This document shows positions 17,255 through 25,443 of a DNA stretch of 29,600 bases, in pieces. The DNA lies in contig CAYHGE010000040.1 in assembly GCA_964355945.1 (NCBI GenBank), positions 1 to 29,600 of the forward strand, given 5' to 3'. Origin of the DNA: CAIVAT01 sp964355945 (GTDB lineage Bacteria > Bacteroidota > Bacteroidia > Bacteroidales > FEN-979). Position numbers and translations under genes: made by a program. Within the stretch, counting starts at the first letter, position 1; the number at the start of each line of letters is the position of its first letter. The notes beneath the pieces were generated by a model. That model was not told the origin of the DNA, searched no databases, and saw only the letters and a list, made by a program, of their open reading frames with translations.

Positions 17255-17287
17255 CAAATATACGATAAAAATTTTGGTTGACAGCAA
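17255..17287 (-). promoter_or_regulatory. Promoter of dnaN
   Basis: On the minus strand TTG (17287-17285) is followed by 22 bases and TATATTTG (17262-17255), an exact TAnnTTTG match. The dnaN start codon is 25 bases downstream. Confidence 0.55.
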
Positions 17288-17318
17288 TTTATACTCCGTC
17301 TCTGTGCTGTGCATCCTG

Positions 17319-17972
17319 TCAGTCTGAGTTCTCTGCTGCAGCTTTCTTTCTCCGGAAGTCAAACTTAAGCTCTTCACCATTGAAAAGCCTCCTGATATTC
17401 TTTCGGTGCGTTGCAGGGATAAAAACCGCAACAAGGAGCGACAGTCCTAGAAGTCCGGGATGCCTCACTCCGATAATAAAGTAAACCACCAGAGGAAAAG
17501 CCAGTGAAGCAATGATGGACGAAAGTGAGACGTAATGAGTAGAAGCAAAAACGATAATAAAAACAAGGAGGACAATCAAAATAGCCAGAGGAAAGAGTGA
17601 AATGCCAACTCCTGCAATGGTGCCAACACCTTTCCCACCTTTAAACCCTGCATAAACCGGAAAGACATGACCCAGCACTGCTGCAAGCGCCATGATGATC
17701 CTGACATAGATCATAATCTCTGAATCAAGGCCCGGAACCGGAAGCCAAATCGCAATCTGCACGGCCAGCCATCCTTTGAATACATCTATCAGCATGACCG
17801 GGATGCCGGCCTTGTAACCCAGAACCCTGATAACATTGGTAGCACCTGCATTGCCACTGCCATGCTGACGTACATCAATGCCATACAGCAATTTGCCAAT
17901 CCACACAGCGGATGGGATTGAACCTAACAGGTAGGCCAGAAGAATTTCAAGCAGGATATAGATAACCGTCAT
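17319..17972 (-). CDS. plsY: Acyl-phosphate:glycerol-3-phosphate acyltransferase
   Basis: This 217-residue integral inner-membrane enzyme transfers an acyl group from acyl-phosphate to glycerol-3-phosphate, the first step of phospholipid synthesis. The three PlsY signatures are present: LLGSIPSAVWIGK near the N-terminus, HGSGNAGATNVIR, and GFKGGKGVGT, with THRKNIRRL near the end. Hydrophobic segments fit five membrane helices. The last 15 residues are basic and probably cytoplasmic. A 60-base gap separates it from the 1501-residue gene upstream. A weak TACTTTG at 18015-18009 could be a promoter. Confidence 0.96.
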   Translation of the reverse strand: MTVIYILLEILLAYLLGSIPSAVWIGKLLYGIDVRQHGSGNAGATNVIRVLGYKAGIPVMLIDVFKGWLAVQIAIWLPVPGLDSEIMIYVRIIMALAAVLGHVFPVYAGFKGGKGVGTIAGVGISLFPLAILIVLLVFIIVFASTHYVSLSSIIASLAFPLVVYFIIGVRHPGLLGLSLLVAVFIPATHRKNIRRLFNGEELKFDFRRKKAAAENSD

Positions 17973-18032
17973 CCGATGGGAAAATTAGTAGACACTCGTT
18001 TCAATCTGCAAAGTAATAAAAAATCTGGTTAA

Positions 18033-21000
18033 CTATTCGGATTCCGGAGATTGAAATTTCCGAAGAAAGTCACGTTTTTTGCGCTCGGTGGCCACAGTGT
18101 AGGTAAACCCCTTTGCAAGGCCTCCAATCCTTTTTTGTTCAGAGCGGGACTGAGCCTCCTCCCTGATCATATCATTAAAGGTAAGGTCTGACGACAGCGC
18201 CATCAGTGCATTGTTGCGGTAGTTGAAGAAAAACCAGTCATTTGGAGATAATTCCAGGTAGATCGTAAAATCATCTCCATTTCGTTTTTTGCTGAATTCA
18301 ATAATCCCTTTGGCAAATCGGTTTACCTGATTTTTTCCCACACTTGCAATCCCGACATTGCCATAAGATACATAGGAGCGGGAATTTGTATCCCATTTCA
18401 TCGACACATCTGCCAGAAAGATTGACCGCTCCATGGCATCAGGAAATTTTTTATACCTGCCAAGTAAGGCAAATTCATTTTTCAACCGGTCGATATCCTG
18501 TTTTTCCAGCATATTGGCCATGGCCATGGAATAAGGTGTCTCCATGAGTTTGACTCCTGGCATATTTACCGAAAGCAGCTGGTCGCTGAAACGTTGAAGG
18601 CCTCGTTCGGAGAATGGAAAATTCAAGGTCATTGCACAACGCAACCGGATTGAATCAGGCAGAATAAAGTAGTCGAGTGTCCCGTAATTTTCAAGTTTCA
18701 GGTTGCCTGGTTTCATGCTCAGATTTAATTTCCCCTCACCCCGTACCATGCAATTTCCTGTATTCAAGGCAAGATAATTTCCATTGACCGACAGATCCTT
18801 AAGCTTTTCCGGTAATGCGATCCGGAATTCGGCAGCGGGGATATTGTATTCGAGCAATCCCTGCGCGGTAATCATTGTGGTATCACTGAAACTTATCTTA
18901 CGTCTGAAAAAGGAAGGTTTTATTTTATCTTCCGTATTGAAAAACATCAGCCCGAGGTTGATCGGCTCACCTGCCGTATTTTTCAACGGGAAAACGACCG
19001 GAATCTGAACATGTTCAGGATCGATGGAACTGGTAAACTTCACCCACTCCGGTTTTTCCTGGAAGCAATCAGTAACAGGATGAAAACCACCATTGAAGGT
19101 GAGTTGTTTTTCTGGTGACCGCAGCGTAAACGCACCTTTAAACGCGAATTCAGGGCTTAAGAAAAATTCGGATGAATCGCCGATGTTGCCCTCTGCCAAT
19201 GTGTGCATAGAGGAATCGACACGAATGCGGCTGAAGTGAATCTGCTCGCGTTGTCCGTTTCGCTCACGGTAATCATAATCCCCGAAGCCGGTATAGTTAT
19301 TTCTCGAGGAGATTGAGACAGCCGCATTGTAAAACTGATGAAACCGTGTTTTTGTATCTGTTATAATGATGGCATGTGTCAGGTTTTCCATCACCGCATC
19401 CTTCAGAATAGAAACCTTCCCTGAATCAGGATAAACCGCAGCGTCAGCCACTTTGATTATCTTCACATCCTGGGCGTTTATTAAATTGGTGCGCAGGTTG
19501 TACCTGGCTCTGGCTGCAAAAAACTTAAGGGAATCCTGCAGAGGATGTACAGAAATAAATTCAGAACCTGTATATGCAAGATCGATATACTGAGCGAGAC
19601 TTAAAGAATCAGGCACCTGTTTTTTACTCTGCTCATTTGACAGCAGGATCTCTTCACTGTCGATCAGCCAGTCAAACCGGTCCATAGAGCAAATATATTT
19701 ATTGATCGGAAACTCAACCTTTGATATCCCTACATTCGATTTGAACTCACCTTTGCGATGATCGAAATCGAAATGAGTCTGATAATTCTTGGTCGAAATA
19801 GTCAGGTCGGCCAGATCATACGATTTTATACGAAAGTTGGCAATGAGTGCGTCATATGCCCTGCGTTTAAATTTGAAACCCCTGGAGTCCATCTCCGCAT
19901 CTTTGATCCTGACTGTGCCATCACCGCTGAGCAGCAGGGGGGTGAGCGCCAGGCGGCCACTGAATGTTGACTGGTTGTTATACATGGCCAGCTCCTTTGT
20001 TGTACTTGAAATGACAAGGGAATCTTTATATGGAAGCCAGAATTCCCGGACAGAATCACCATGAACGGCAGGAAATTCAACTTCTCCGGCAACCTCAGCC
20101 ATTGTAAAACTCTTCGCCAGCACCTTCATCGAATCGGGCAGGAATACATAGTCTGGTGAATAGGTTACCGAATTCAGATACCTGAGTGTTCCATTGCCAT
20201 GCAATCCACGATCGCTCATGTCGATTTTGGCAACAAAGGTCCCCTTGCCTCCGTAAACGGCAAATCCACTGCTATCGGTGGTTGTTTCCAATCCAAGGGA
20301 GTTGTCGGGCCGGACTTTAAGTGGTTGGGTAATCTCCGGGAAAATACCGGCTGAAGTGAGGGAGCCCGTAAATTTAAGGCTGTCAGTTGCCAGAACATCC
20401 ATGCTACGAATAGTAAAGGGATTGACCTCGTAGAAAAACTTATCAGGGGCGTAGACCCCATTTTGAATTGATCGCTTGCCCCAGTTCACGAATGCGTTGT
20501 TTCTATTGGTGAAAACGGGGTACTGGGGCAGCATCTTCAGTCCCGACTTATTCAATGGATCATCGATCAGAAGATCACCACTCAGGCTGGTAATGGCTGT
20601 TTTAACTTTAACCAGGGGATAAGTCCCGGTTTTGGGGTCAAATGTCTTGCTTTTCACATAAAACAACATGGAGTCAACAAAAGGCAGGTTAATCCTGAAC
20701 TTATCATATTCAAAGGAACAATCACGGGCATAAAAATCGAAGAGGCCAGCCTCGATTTTCCCGGTGAACACAAAATCAAGGTCCTTTTTCAGGATCACTT
20801 CGGCATTTTTAGGATATACTTTAACCTGTTGTGAATCACTAAGTACGATCATCGGAACTCCCTGTAGCCTTAGATCAAATGAGTCAAGATTCAGTACCCC
20901 ATTCGCGGCATTGGTGACAAACGAATTAAAGAATATCACATCATAGTCAGACTTCCCTGCCTGCGCGTTCACATAATCGGTGAGCTTTTTATTTACATGA

Positions 21001-22538
21001 GCAACCTTTTCTTCAAAATCATACACCAGGAAACCACGGTTCGCAAGTGTCAGCAACTGCGCTTCGACCTGTTCAACAGGCTTTCTCATATACGTTGTAA
21101 GTTCGTCGAGGGTAAAATCCTTCGATTTGCGCTTTGCGATAAAGTTTTTAATCAGGTTCAACGGATTCATCTCGTCAATTCCTGTCAGCTTCTCATAACG
21201 ATGCAGCGAATAATAGCTGCTCGATTCAAAAACAGCTTTGCTCTCCTTCGATGGTCCTTTCATCATCTCAAAACTGATCTTGGTATCACCGACCTTCCAG
21301 TAAAGAGCTTCACAATAAATTTCAATGTTGTGGTAGGAGTCGAACCATGGGCTGATGGTGGTAACACGCTCATCCTTGGTAAACGAAAGCTCCTTTTTCT
21401 CATCCATGTATTTTAACTGCAACCCCGGATGAAAGATGGAGTCGTTTTCATAATAGATCGTGATTGAGGCCATCCCGGAGTTGATTCGGTCTGGACGGAT
21501 TATGAAGGATTTCGACCTGGCAACAACAAAATCCTTCCTCTCTTTTTTGAAATAAAGAGCGGCATCAGTGGTTTGTCCGCCCGAACCAATGATGCGGCTG
21601 CCTTCCATGGCAAATCCGCCCAGATAATCGATGTTGTTAAACAATCCTGCAATCCCGATCGATTTATCATAAGAGTAGAATCTTGGGTAAGATGCCTTTT
21701 CTTCTGTAACATCAGCAAGGACCTTATCTATATACCTGCCGGGGATGGCCGAAGGAAAATATTTTTTGTGAGTGAAATTCACTGAATCGGCGGTGAATTT
21801 TGAAAACCGCATCTGGATTTCATACCGGTGAAGTGTTGCAAATATCTTATCCGGCTCCTCCCCTGCCCGTTTCCAGTTGACCAGCCCTTCCCGGCCCTTC
21901 CAGATGTTTGTGAGCGGATAATACGTTCCACTTGTGCTATAAATATTCAAGCTGTCGTTGTTGGCATAACATACCAGGTCAGACTTTTGAAAATCAATGC
22001 GTGGTACCGTGTCGAATGAAAAACTGAAAGCCACCCGGTTGATTTTCCATTGGGTGGTCAATGACCTATAAACAAGGCTTCCCTCGAAAAGATAGGTGGA
22101 TGCCTCAAGAAAGACTCCGAATTTCCTGCTGTTTTTATCGGCAATCAATTTTTTTAAGATATCCGACCATGGTACGAAATACTCATCGGGTTGATGACTG
22201 CTGATGAAAATGTTAAGTGCATTGATGTAATTGAAAAAGTCAGGGTATGGTCTGACTTTTTTTTTCACCATCTCGTTAAATATCATGTATATAACCTTCT
22301 TTTTCTCAGCAGCAAACTCCTCCTGGTTCCATTTCTGGACAAACTCCTCCATGTATGGTGAAATGAGCTTTTTCTCATTGTCGGGAAGGTTAAAGAAAAT
22401 ACTGTTTAACTCCCCAACAAATTTGGCTGAATCCCCTGAAAACCATACCTGTTTTTGCCCATGAGACACCATGGCAAGAGATACAAAAAAACCAACTAAA
22501 AGCAATCTGGTGAATTTCTTCAGAAAAAGTCCGGTCAT
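18033..22538 (-). CDS. Very large exported protein of unknown function, coupled to prmA
   Basis: I do not recognise a named family for this 1501-residue protein. Residues 1-27 look like a Sec signal peptide (LLLVGFFVSLAMVSHG then QKQ). Residues about 30-150 seem helical. From about 165 on the sequence alternates short beta strands and turns, with many 'S/T-x-G' and 'D-S-x-x-F' turns. The repetition recalls beta-helix or beta-taco envelope proteins (LptA/OstA- or AsmA-like), but I see no diagnostic motif. Residues about 473-515 (DELTTYMRKPVEQVEAQLL, then RGFLVYDFEE) resemble a winged-helix fold, odd for an exported protein. There is no T9SS sorting domain or lipobox. The C-terminal third includes GNVGIASVGKNQVNRFAKG and SPNDWFFFNYRNN, and a basic tail (TERKKRDFLRKF). 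Its ATG overlaps the prmA stop by 4 bases (22535-22538), suggesting translational coupling. It is probably periplasmic or outer-membrane associated. Confidence 0.8.
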   Translation of the reverse strand: MTGLFLKKFTRLLLVGFFVSLAMVSHGQKQVWFSGDSAKFVGELNSIFFNLPDNEKKLISPYMEEFVQKWNQEEFAAEKKKVIYMIFNEMVKKKVRPYPDFFNYINALNIFISSHQPDEYFVPWSDILKKLIADKNSRKFGVFLEASTYLFEGSLVYRSLTTQWKINRVAFSFSFDTVPRIDFQKSDLVCYANNDSLNIYSTSGTYYPLTNIWKGREGLVNWKRAGEEPDKIFATLHRYEIQMRFSKFTADSVNFTHKKYFPSAIPGRYIDKVLADVTEEKASYPRFYSYDKSIGIAGLFNNIDYLGGFAMEGSRIIGSGGQTTDAALYFKKERKDFVVARSKSFIIRPDRINSGMASITIYYENDSIFHPGLQLKYMDEKKELSFTKDERVTTISPWFDSYHNIEIYCEALYWKVGDTKISFEMMKGPSKESKAVFESSSYYSLHRYEKLTGIDEMNPLNLIKNFIAKRKSKDFTLDELTTYMRKPVEQVEAQLLTLANRGFLVYDFEEKVAHVNKKLTDYVNAQAGKSDYDVIFFNSFVTNAANGVLNLDSFDLRLQGVPMIVLSDSQQVKVYPKNAEVILKKDLDFVFTGKIEAGLFDFYARDCSFEYDKFRINLPFVDSMLFYVKSKTFDPKTGTYPLVKVKTAITSLSGDLLIDDPLNKSGLKMLPQYPVFTNRNNAFVNWGKRSIQNGVYAPDKFFYEVNPFTIRSMDVLATDSLKFTGSLTSAGIFPEITQPLKVRPDNSLGLETTTDSSGFAVYGGKGTFVAKIDMSDRGLHGNGTLRYLNSVTYSPDYVFLPDSMKVLAKSFTMAEVAGEVEFPAVHGDSVREFWLPYKDSLVISSTTKELAMYNNQSTFSGRLALTPLLLSGDGTVRIKDAEMDSRGFKFKRRAYDALIANFRIKSYDLADLTISTKNYQTHFDFDHRKGEFKSNVGISKVEFPINKYICSMDRFDWLIDSEEILLSNEQSKKQVPDSLSLAQYIDLAYTGSEFISVHPLQDSLKFFAARARYNLRTNLINAQDVKIIKVADAAVYPDSGKVSILKDAVMENLTHAIIITDTKTRFHQFYNAAVSISSRNNYTGFGDYDYRERNGQREQIHFSRIRVDSSMHTLAEGNIGDSSEFFLSPEFAFKGAFTLRSPEKQLTFNGGFHPVTDCFQEKPEWVKFTSSIDPEHVQIPVVFPLKNTAGEPINLGLMFFNTEDKIKPSFFRRKISFSDTTMITAQGLLEYNIPAAEFRIALPEKLKDLSVNGNYLALNTGNCMVRGEGKLNLSMKPGNLKLENYGTLDYFILPDSIRLRCAMTLNFPFSERGLQRFSDQLLSVNMPGVKLMETPYSMAMANMLEKQDIDRLKNEFALLGRYKKFPDAMERSIFLADVSMKWDTNSRSYVSYGNVGIASVGKNQVNRFAKGIIEFSKKRNGDDFTIYLELSPNDWFFFNYRNNALMALSSDLTFNDMIREEAQSRSEQKRIGGLAKGFTYTVATERKKRDFLRKFQSPESE

Positions 22539-23362
22539 TTTACAAATTTAACCCCAACCCAATTGTTATCAGTCTTATGGCTGATATAATTCAGGCCATT
22601 ATTTTCAGCTTCGACCCTGATCTGATCCAGATCCTGTTCATAGAAACCACTCATCAGGAGTACCCCGTTTTCTTCCAGAAAACCAGCATAAACAGGAATA
22701 TCGTTGAGAAGGACATTGCGGTTGATGTTGGCAATGATGATATCATAAGCGGGTAATGGAATATCTCCCGCATCACCCTGTAGTACCACGACCGTACCTG
22801 CATCATTTTTCTGCATGTTATCAATGGAATTGGAATAAGCCCATTCATCATTATCAATGGCTACGACTTGCTTTGCATGCATTTTATCAGCCAGGATGGC
22901 AAGAACACCAGTACCACAACCCATATCGAGAACCCGCTTTTCATGAAGGTCCTCCAGCATCAGGAGTTCCAGCATCAGCGAGGTAGTTGAGTGATGGGCA
23001 GTTCCGAACGACATCCGGGGTTCTATCATGATCTCATATTGCATTTCTGGCATGGCCGCATGGAAAGGGGCGCGCACCCTGCATTTCCCGGCAATGACAA
23101 CTGGTTCATACTCACTTTCCCAGATGGCATTCCAGTTCTGCGACTCGATCTTCTTAAATGAATACCGGATGTCGTGTTCTGCAGATAACTGCTGCAGGTA
23201 ATCATTCACAGGACCTTCCTCGTACATGTCCTCGCGGATAAAACCCTGTACGCCATCTTCCGATTCGGTAAAACTTTCAAACCCAAGTTCGGCCAGCTGT
23301 GCTACAACAATTTCTGGATCAAAACCGGAAAGATCCGAAATACTGACTTCGATATAGTCCAT
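22535..23362 (-). CDS. prmA: Ribosomal protein L11 methyltransferase
   Basis: This 275-residue SAM-dependent enzyme trimethylates residues of ribosomal protein L11. The N-terminal substrate-recognition domain (about 1-90) is followed by the Rossmann-like methyltransferase core. SFGTAHHSTT precedes motif I VLDMGCGTG (about 144-152). VVAIDNDEWA is the SAM ribose-binding strand, and IIANINRNVL is the motif IV region. Length fits the Bacteroidota form. It begins 2 bases after tpiA ends and its stop overlaps the start of the 1501-residue gene, so the three are almost certainly one transcript. Confidence 0.94.
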   Translation of the reverse strand: MDYIEVSISDLSGFDPEIVVAQLAELGFESFTESEDGVQGFIREDMYEEGPVNDYLQQLSAEHDIRYSFKKIESQNWNAIWESEYEPVVIAGKCRVRAPFHAAMPEMQYEIMIEPRMSFGTAHHSTTSLMLELLMLEDLHEKRVLDMGCGTGVLAILADKMHAKQVVAIDNDEWAYSNSIDNMQKNDAGTVVVLQGDAGDIPLPAYDIIIANINRNVLLNDIPVYAGFLEENGVLLMSGFYEQDLDQIRVEAENNGLNYISHKTDNNWVGVKFVK

Positions 23363-23364
23363 GG

Positions 23365-24123
23365 TTAAAAGGATGTTGCAATTTGCAGAAATTCTTCAGC
23401 TTTGAGAGATGCGCCCCCGATCAGGCCGCCATCCACATCAGGTTGCGAAAAAAGTTCCGCAGCATTCTTGCCATTGCAACTTCCCCCGTAGAGAATAGTT
23501 GTATCACCGGCAGTTGAAGCGTTGTATTTTAAAGAAATCAGCCCCCTGATGAAAGAATGCATCTCCTGTGCCTGCTCCTTGGAGGCAGTTACTCCGGTGC
23601 CGATGGCCCAAACAGGTTCATACGCAATAACAACCTTCATGAATTCCTCCTCAGGCAGGTGAAACAATGATTCCTCCAGCTGATTTTTCACCACATCAAA
23701 ATGCCTGTCAGACTCCCTTTCGGGTAAAATTTCTCCGCAACAGAAAATCGGGCTGATATTATTTTTCAGCAGGGAATCCACCTTGCGTTTCAGAAATTCA
23801 TGGGATTCGTTAAAATATTTTCGGCGCTCAGAGTGACCAACGATACAGTAACTTACATTTAACTCCTTAAGCATCAGCGGACTTATTTCGCCGGTAAAAG
23901 CGCCTGAATCTTCAGGATAGATATTCTGGGCGCCCACCTTGAAATTCGATTCGAATGCCACATCTGTGGTCATCTCAAGGTACAGAGCCGGCGGGCAAAG
24001 AATGACCTCAGCATTTTTCAGATCTGCTTCATCCAGGGCATCAGCGATTTCCGTGATTAATATCTCAGCTTCGGAGAAAGTTTTGTTCATTTTCCAGTTT
24101 CCGGCAACAATTTGTTTTCTCAT
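23365..24123 (-). CDS. tpiA: Triose-phosphate isomerase
   Basis: This 252-residue TIM barrel interconverts dihydroxyacetone phosphate and glyceraldehyde-3-phosphate. All catalytic residues are present: K11 in GNWKMNK, H97 in VGHSERR and E169 in AYEPVWAIGTG. The phosphate-binding YGGSCNGKN and GGLIGGASL segments are near the C-terminus. The upstream 73-base gap to the permease holds a short octamer repeat and no exact promoter match, though TAACTTTT is present. In Bacteroides, from memory, tpiA sits directly beside a BT_3928-family gene. Here a permease lies between the two. Confidence 0.97.
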   Translation of the reverse strand: MRKQIVAGNWKMNKTFSEAEILITEIADALDEADLKNAEVILCPPALYLEMTTDVAFESNFKVGAQNIYPEDSGAFTGEISPLMLKELNVSYCIVGHSERRKYFNESHEFLKRKVDSLLKNNISPIFCCGEILPERESDRHFDVVKNQLEESLFHLPEEEFMKVVIAYEPVWAIGTGVTASKEQAQEMHSFIRGLISLKYNASTAGDTTILYGGSCNGKNAAELFSQPDVDGGLIGGASLKAEEFLQIATSF

Positions 24124-24178
24124 TGGTTCTATTTTTGATGAAAAGTTAGTTAGTTTCTTTGTTTTTTGGTGAACGGCT

Positions 24179-24202
24179 GTTTACCCGTTTACCTGTTCAC
24201 TG
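24179..24202. repeat. Three tandem octamers overlapping the permease stop codon
   Basis: Units on the plus strand are GTTTACCC (24179-24186), GTTTACCT (24187-24194) and GTTCACTG (24195-24202). The last contains the permease stop (24197-24199). An inverted relative, GTGAAC, sits at 24169-24174 facing GTTCAC at 24195-24200, so a weak hairpin is possible. Confidence 0.6.
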
Positions 24203-25434
24203 CATTCTCACCCTCGGATCCAGCATTCCGTAAATGATATCCACAAAGAAATTAATCATGATCAAAATGATGGAAATAAATAAAACGGAACCCATCACCA
24301 CAGGGAAATCATATTTATCCAGGGCGTTAACAATCACCACCCCGATCCCTTTCCAGTCGAAGACAAATTCAACAAAAACGGCACCTGCAAGAAGGGAGGC
24401 CAGCCAGCCAGAAATTGCAGTTACAACAGGGTTCATGGCATTCTTCAGGGCATGTTTCAGTATGACCCTCGCCTTACTCAGCCCCTTGGCCTTTGCTGTT
24501 CTGATGTAATCCTGTGTCATGACTTCCAGCAGGGAGTTTCTGGTAAGCTCCACAATAATTGCCAACGGACGGATTCCCAATGTGATAGCCGGCAGGATCA
24601 GGTTTTTTAGTTCGAGATATGTGCCACGCCCGAAATCATCAACACCATAAAGACTGCCCGACATATTCAATCCGGTAAATTTCANNNNNNNNNNNNNNNN
24701 NNNNNNNNNNNNNNNNNNNNNNNNNNNNNNNNNNNNNNNNNNNNNNNNNNNNNNNNNNNNNNNNNNNNNNNNNNNNNNNNNNNNCCGAAATCATCAACAC
24801 CATAAAGACTGCCCGACATATTCAATCCGGTAAATTTCACCAGTACAAAAGCAAATATCCATGCATTCAGTATTGCGACAAAAAAGGATGGTAATGACAT
24901 ACCAAGAACGGAAAAAACCAGGGCAAGCCGGTCAACAATGCTGTTTTTATAAATGGCGCAGATTACTCCTATGGATATTCCTATTAAGATGGCAAATGTC
25001 ATGGCAACCAGTGCCAGGATAATGGTATTGACAAAGCCTTCTGCGAGAATATCAGAGACATTTCTTTTCGATTGGTACGACCGGCGTAAATAGGGTTCCT
25101 TCAGAACCAGAGAAAAACCTGCTGCAGAGATGACAGTGATCGTCTTCCCATATTTTATTTGATCCAGAAACCAGAAATTTCGTGGATTCTCCGTATTATG
25201 AATGGAAATCGGAGACAGATCATTCAGATAGTTCAGAAATTGGATCGTCAGCGGTTTGTCACGCCCAAGATCCCTGTTAATTGCAACCACAGAAGCGCTG
25301 TCGGCCCGCTGCCCCAGCATCATCCGTGCCGGATCTCCCGGTAATACATTAAACAGAAAAAACACCACCACAATCACCCCAAAAAGGACAAGAATACCAT
25401 ACCAGAATCTCTTTAGGATGAACTTCCACACCAC
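24197..25434 (-). CDS. DppB-like ABC transporter permease, interrupted by an artificial assembly gap
   Basis: As written the gene is broken by 100 N. The 55 bases on each side of the gap are identical (24630-24684 and 24785-24839). Merging them restores one frame of 360 residues running from GTG at 25434 to the stop at 24197. The product is a binding-protein-dependent transport permease of the dipeptide/oligopeptide (DppB) type. It has an N-terminal helix followed by NVLPGDPARMMLG, several membrane segments, and the EAA loop YIRTAKAKGLSKARV that docks on the ATPase. The extracytoplasmic segment between helices 1 and 2 appears longer than in classical DppB (about residues 60-130). No ATPase, second permease or binding protein is in the window. 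The start is nine bases after the BT_3928-family stop, so they are probably co-transcribed. A GTG start is forced by the in-frame stop upstream. Confidence 0.9.
24685..24784. other. 100-N scaffold gap, probably spurious
   Basis: Exactly 100 N, the conventional size for a gap of unknown length. Both flanks carry the same 55-base sequence, so the two contigs overlap and the gap should close to nothing. The true sequence would be 155 bases shorter. Confidence 0.95.
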
Positions 25435-25443
25435 ATAAACGAA

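Noticed and set aside
24197..24670. Separate permease gene starting at TTG 24670
   Set aside because: The apparent start lies in the duplicated gap flank; merging the flanks joins it to the upstream half as one gene.
24630..24839. Biological direct repeat flanking the gap, for example a target-site duplication
   Set aside because: A 55-base exact copy abutting exactly 100 N, with perfect frame restoration on merging, is the signature of unmerged contig ends.
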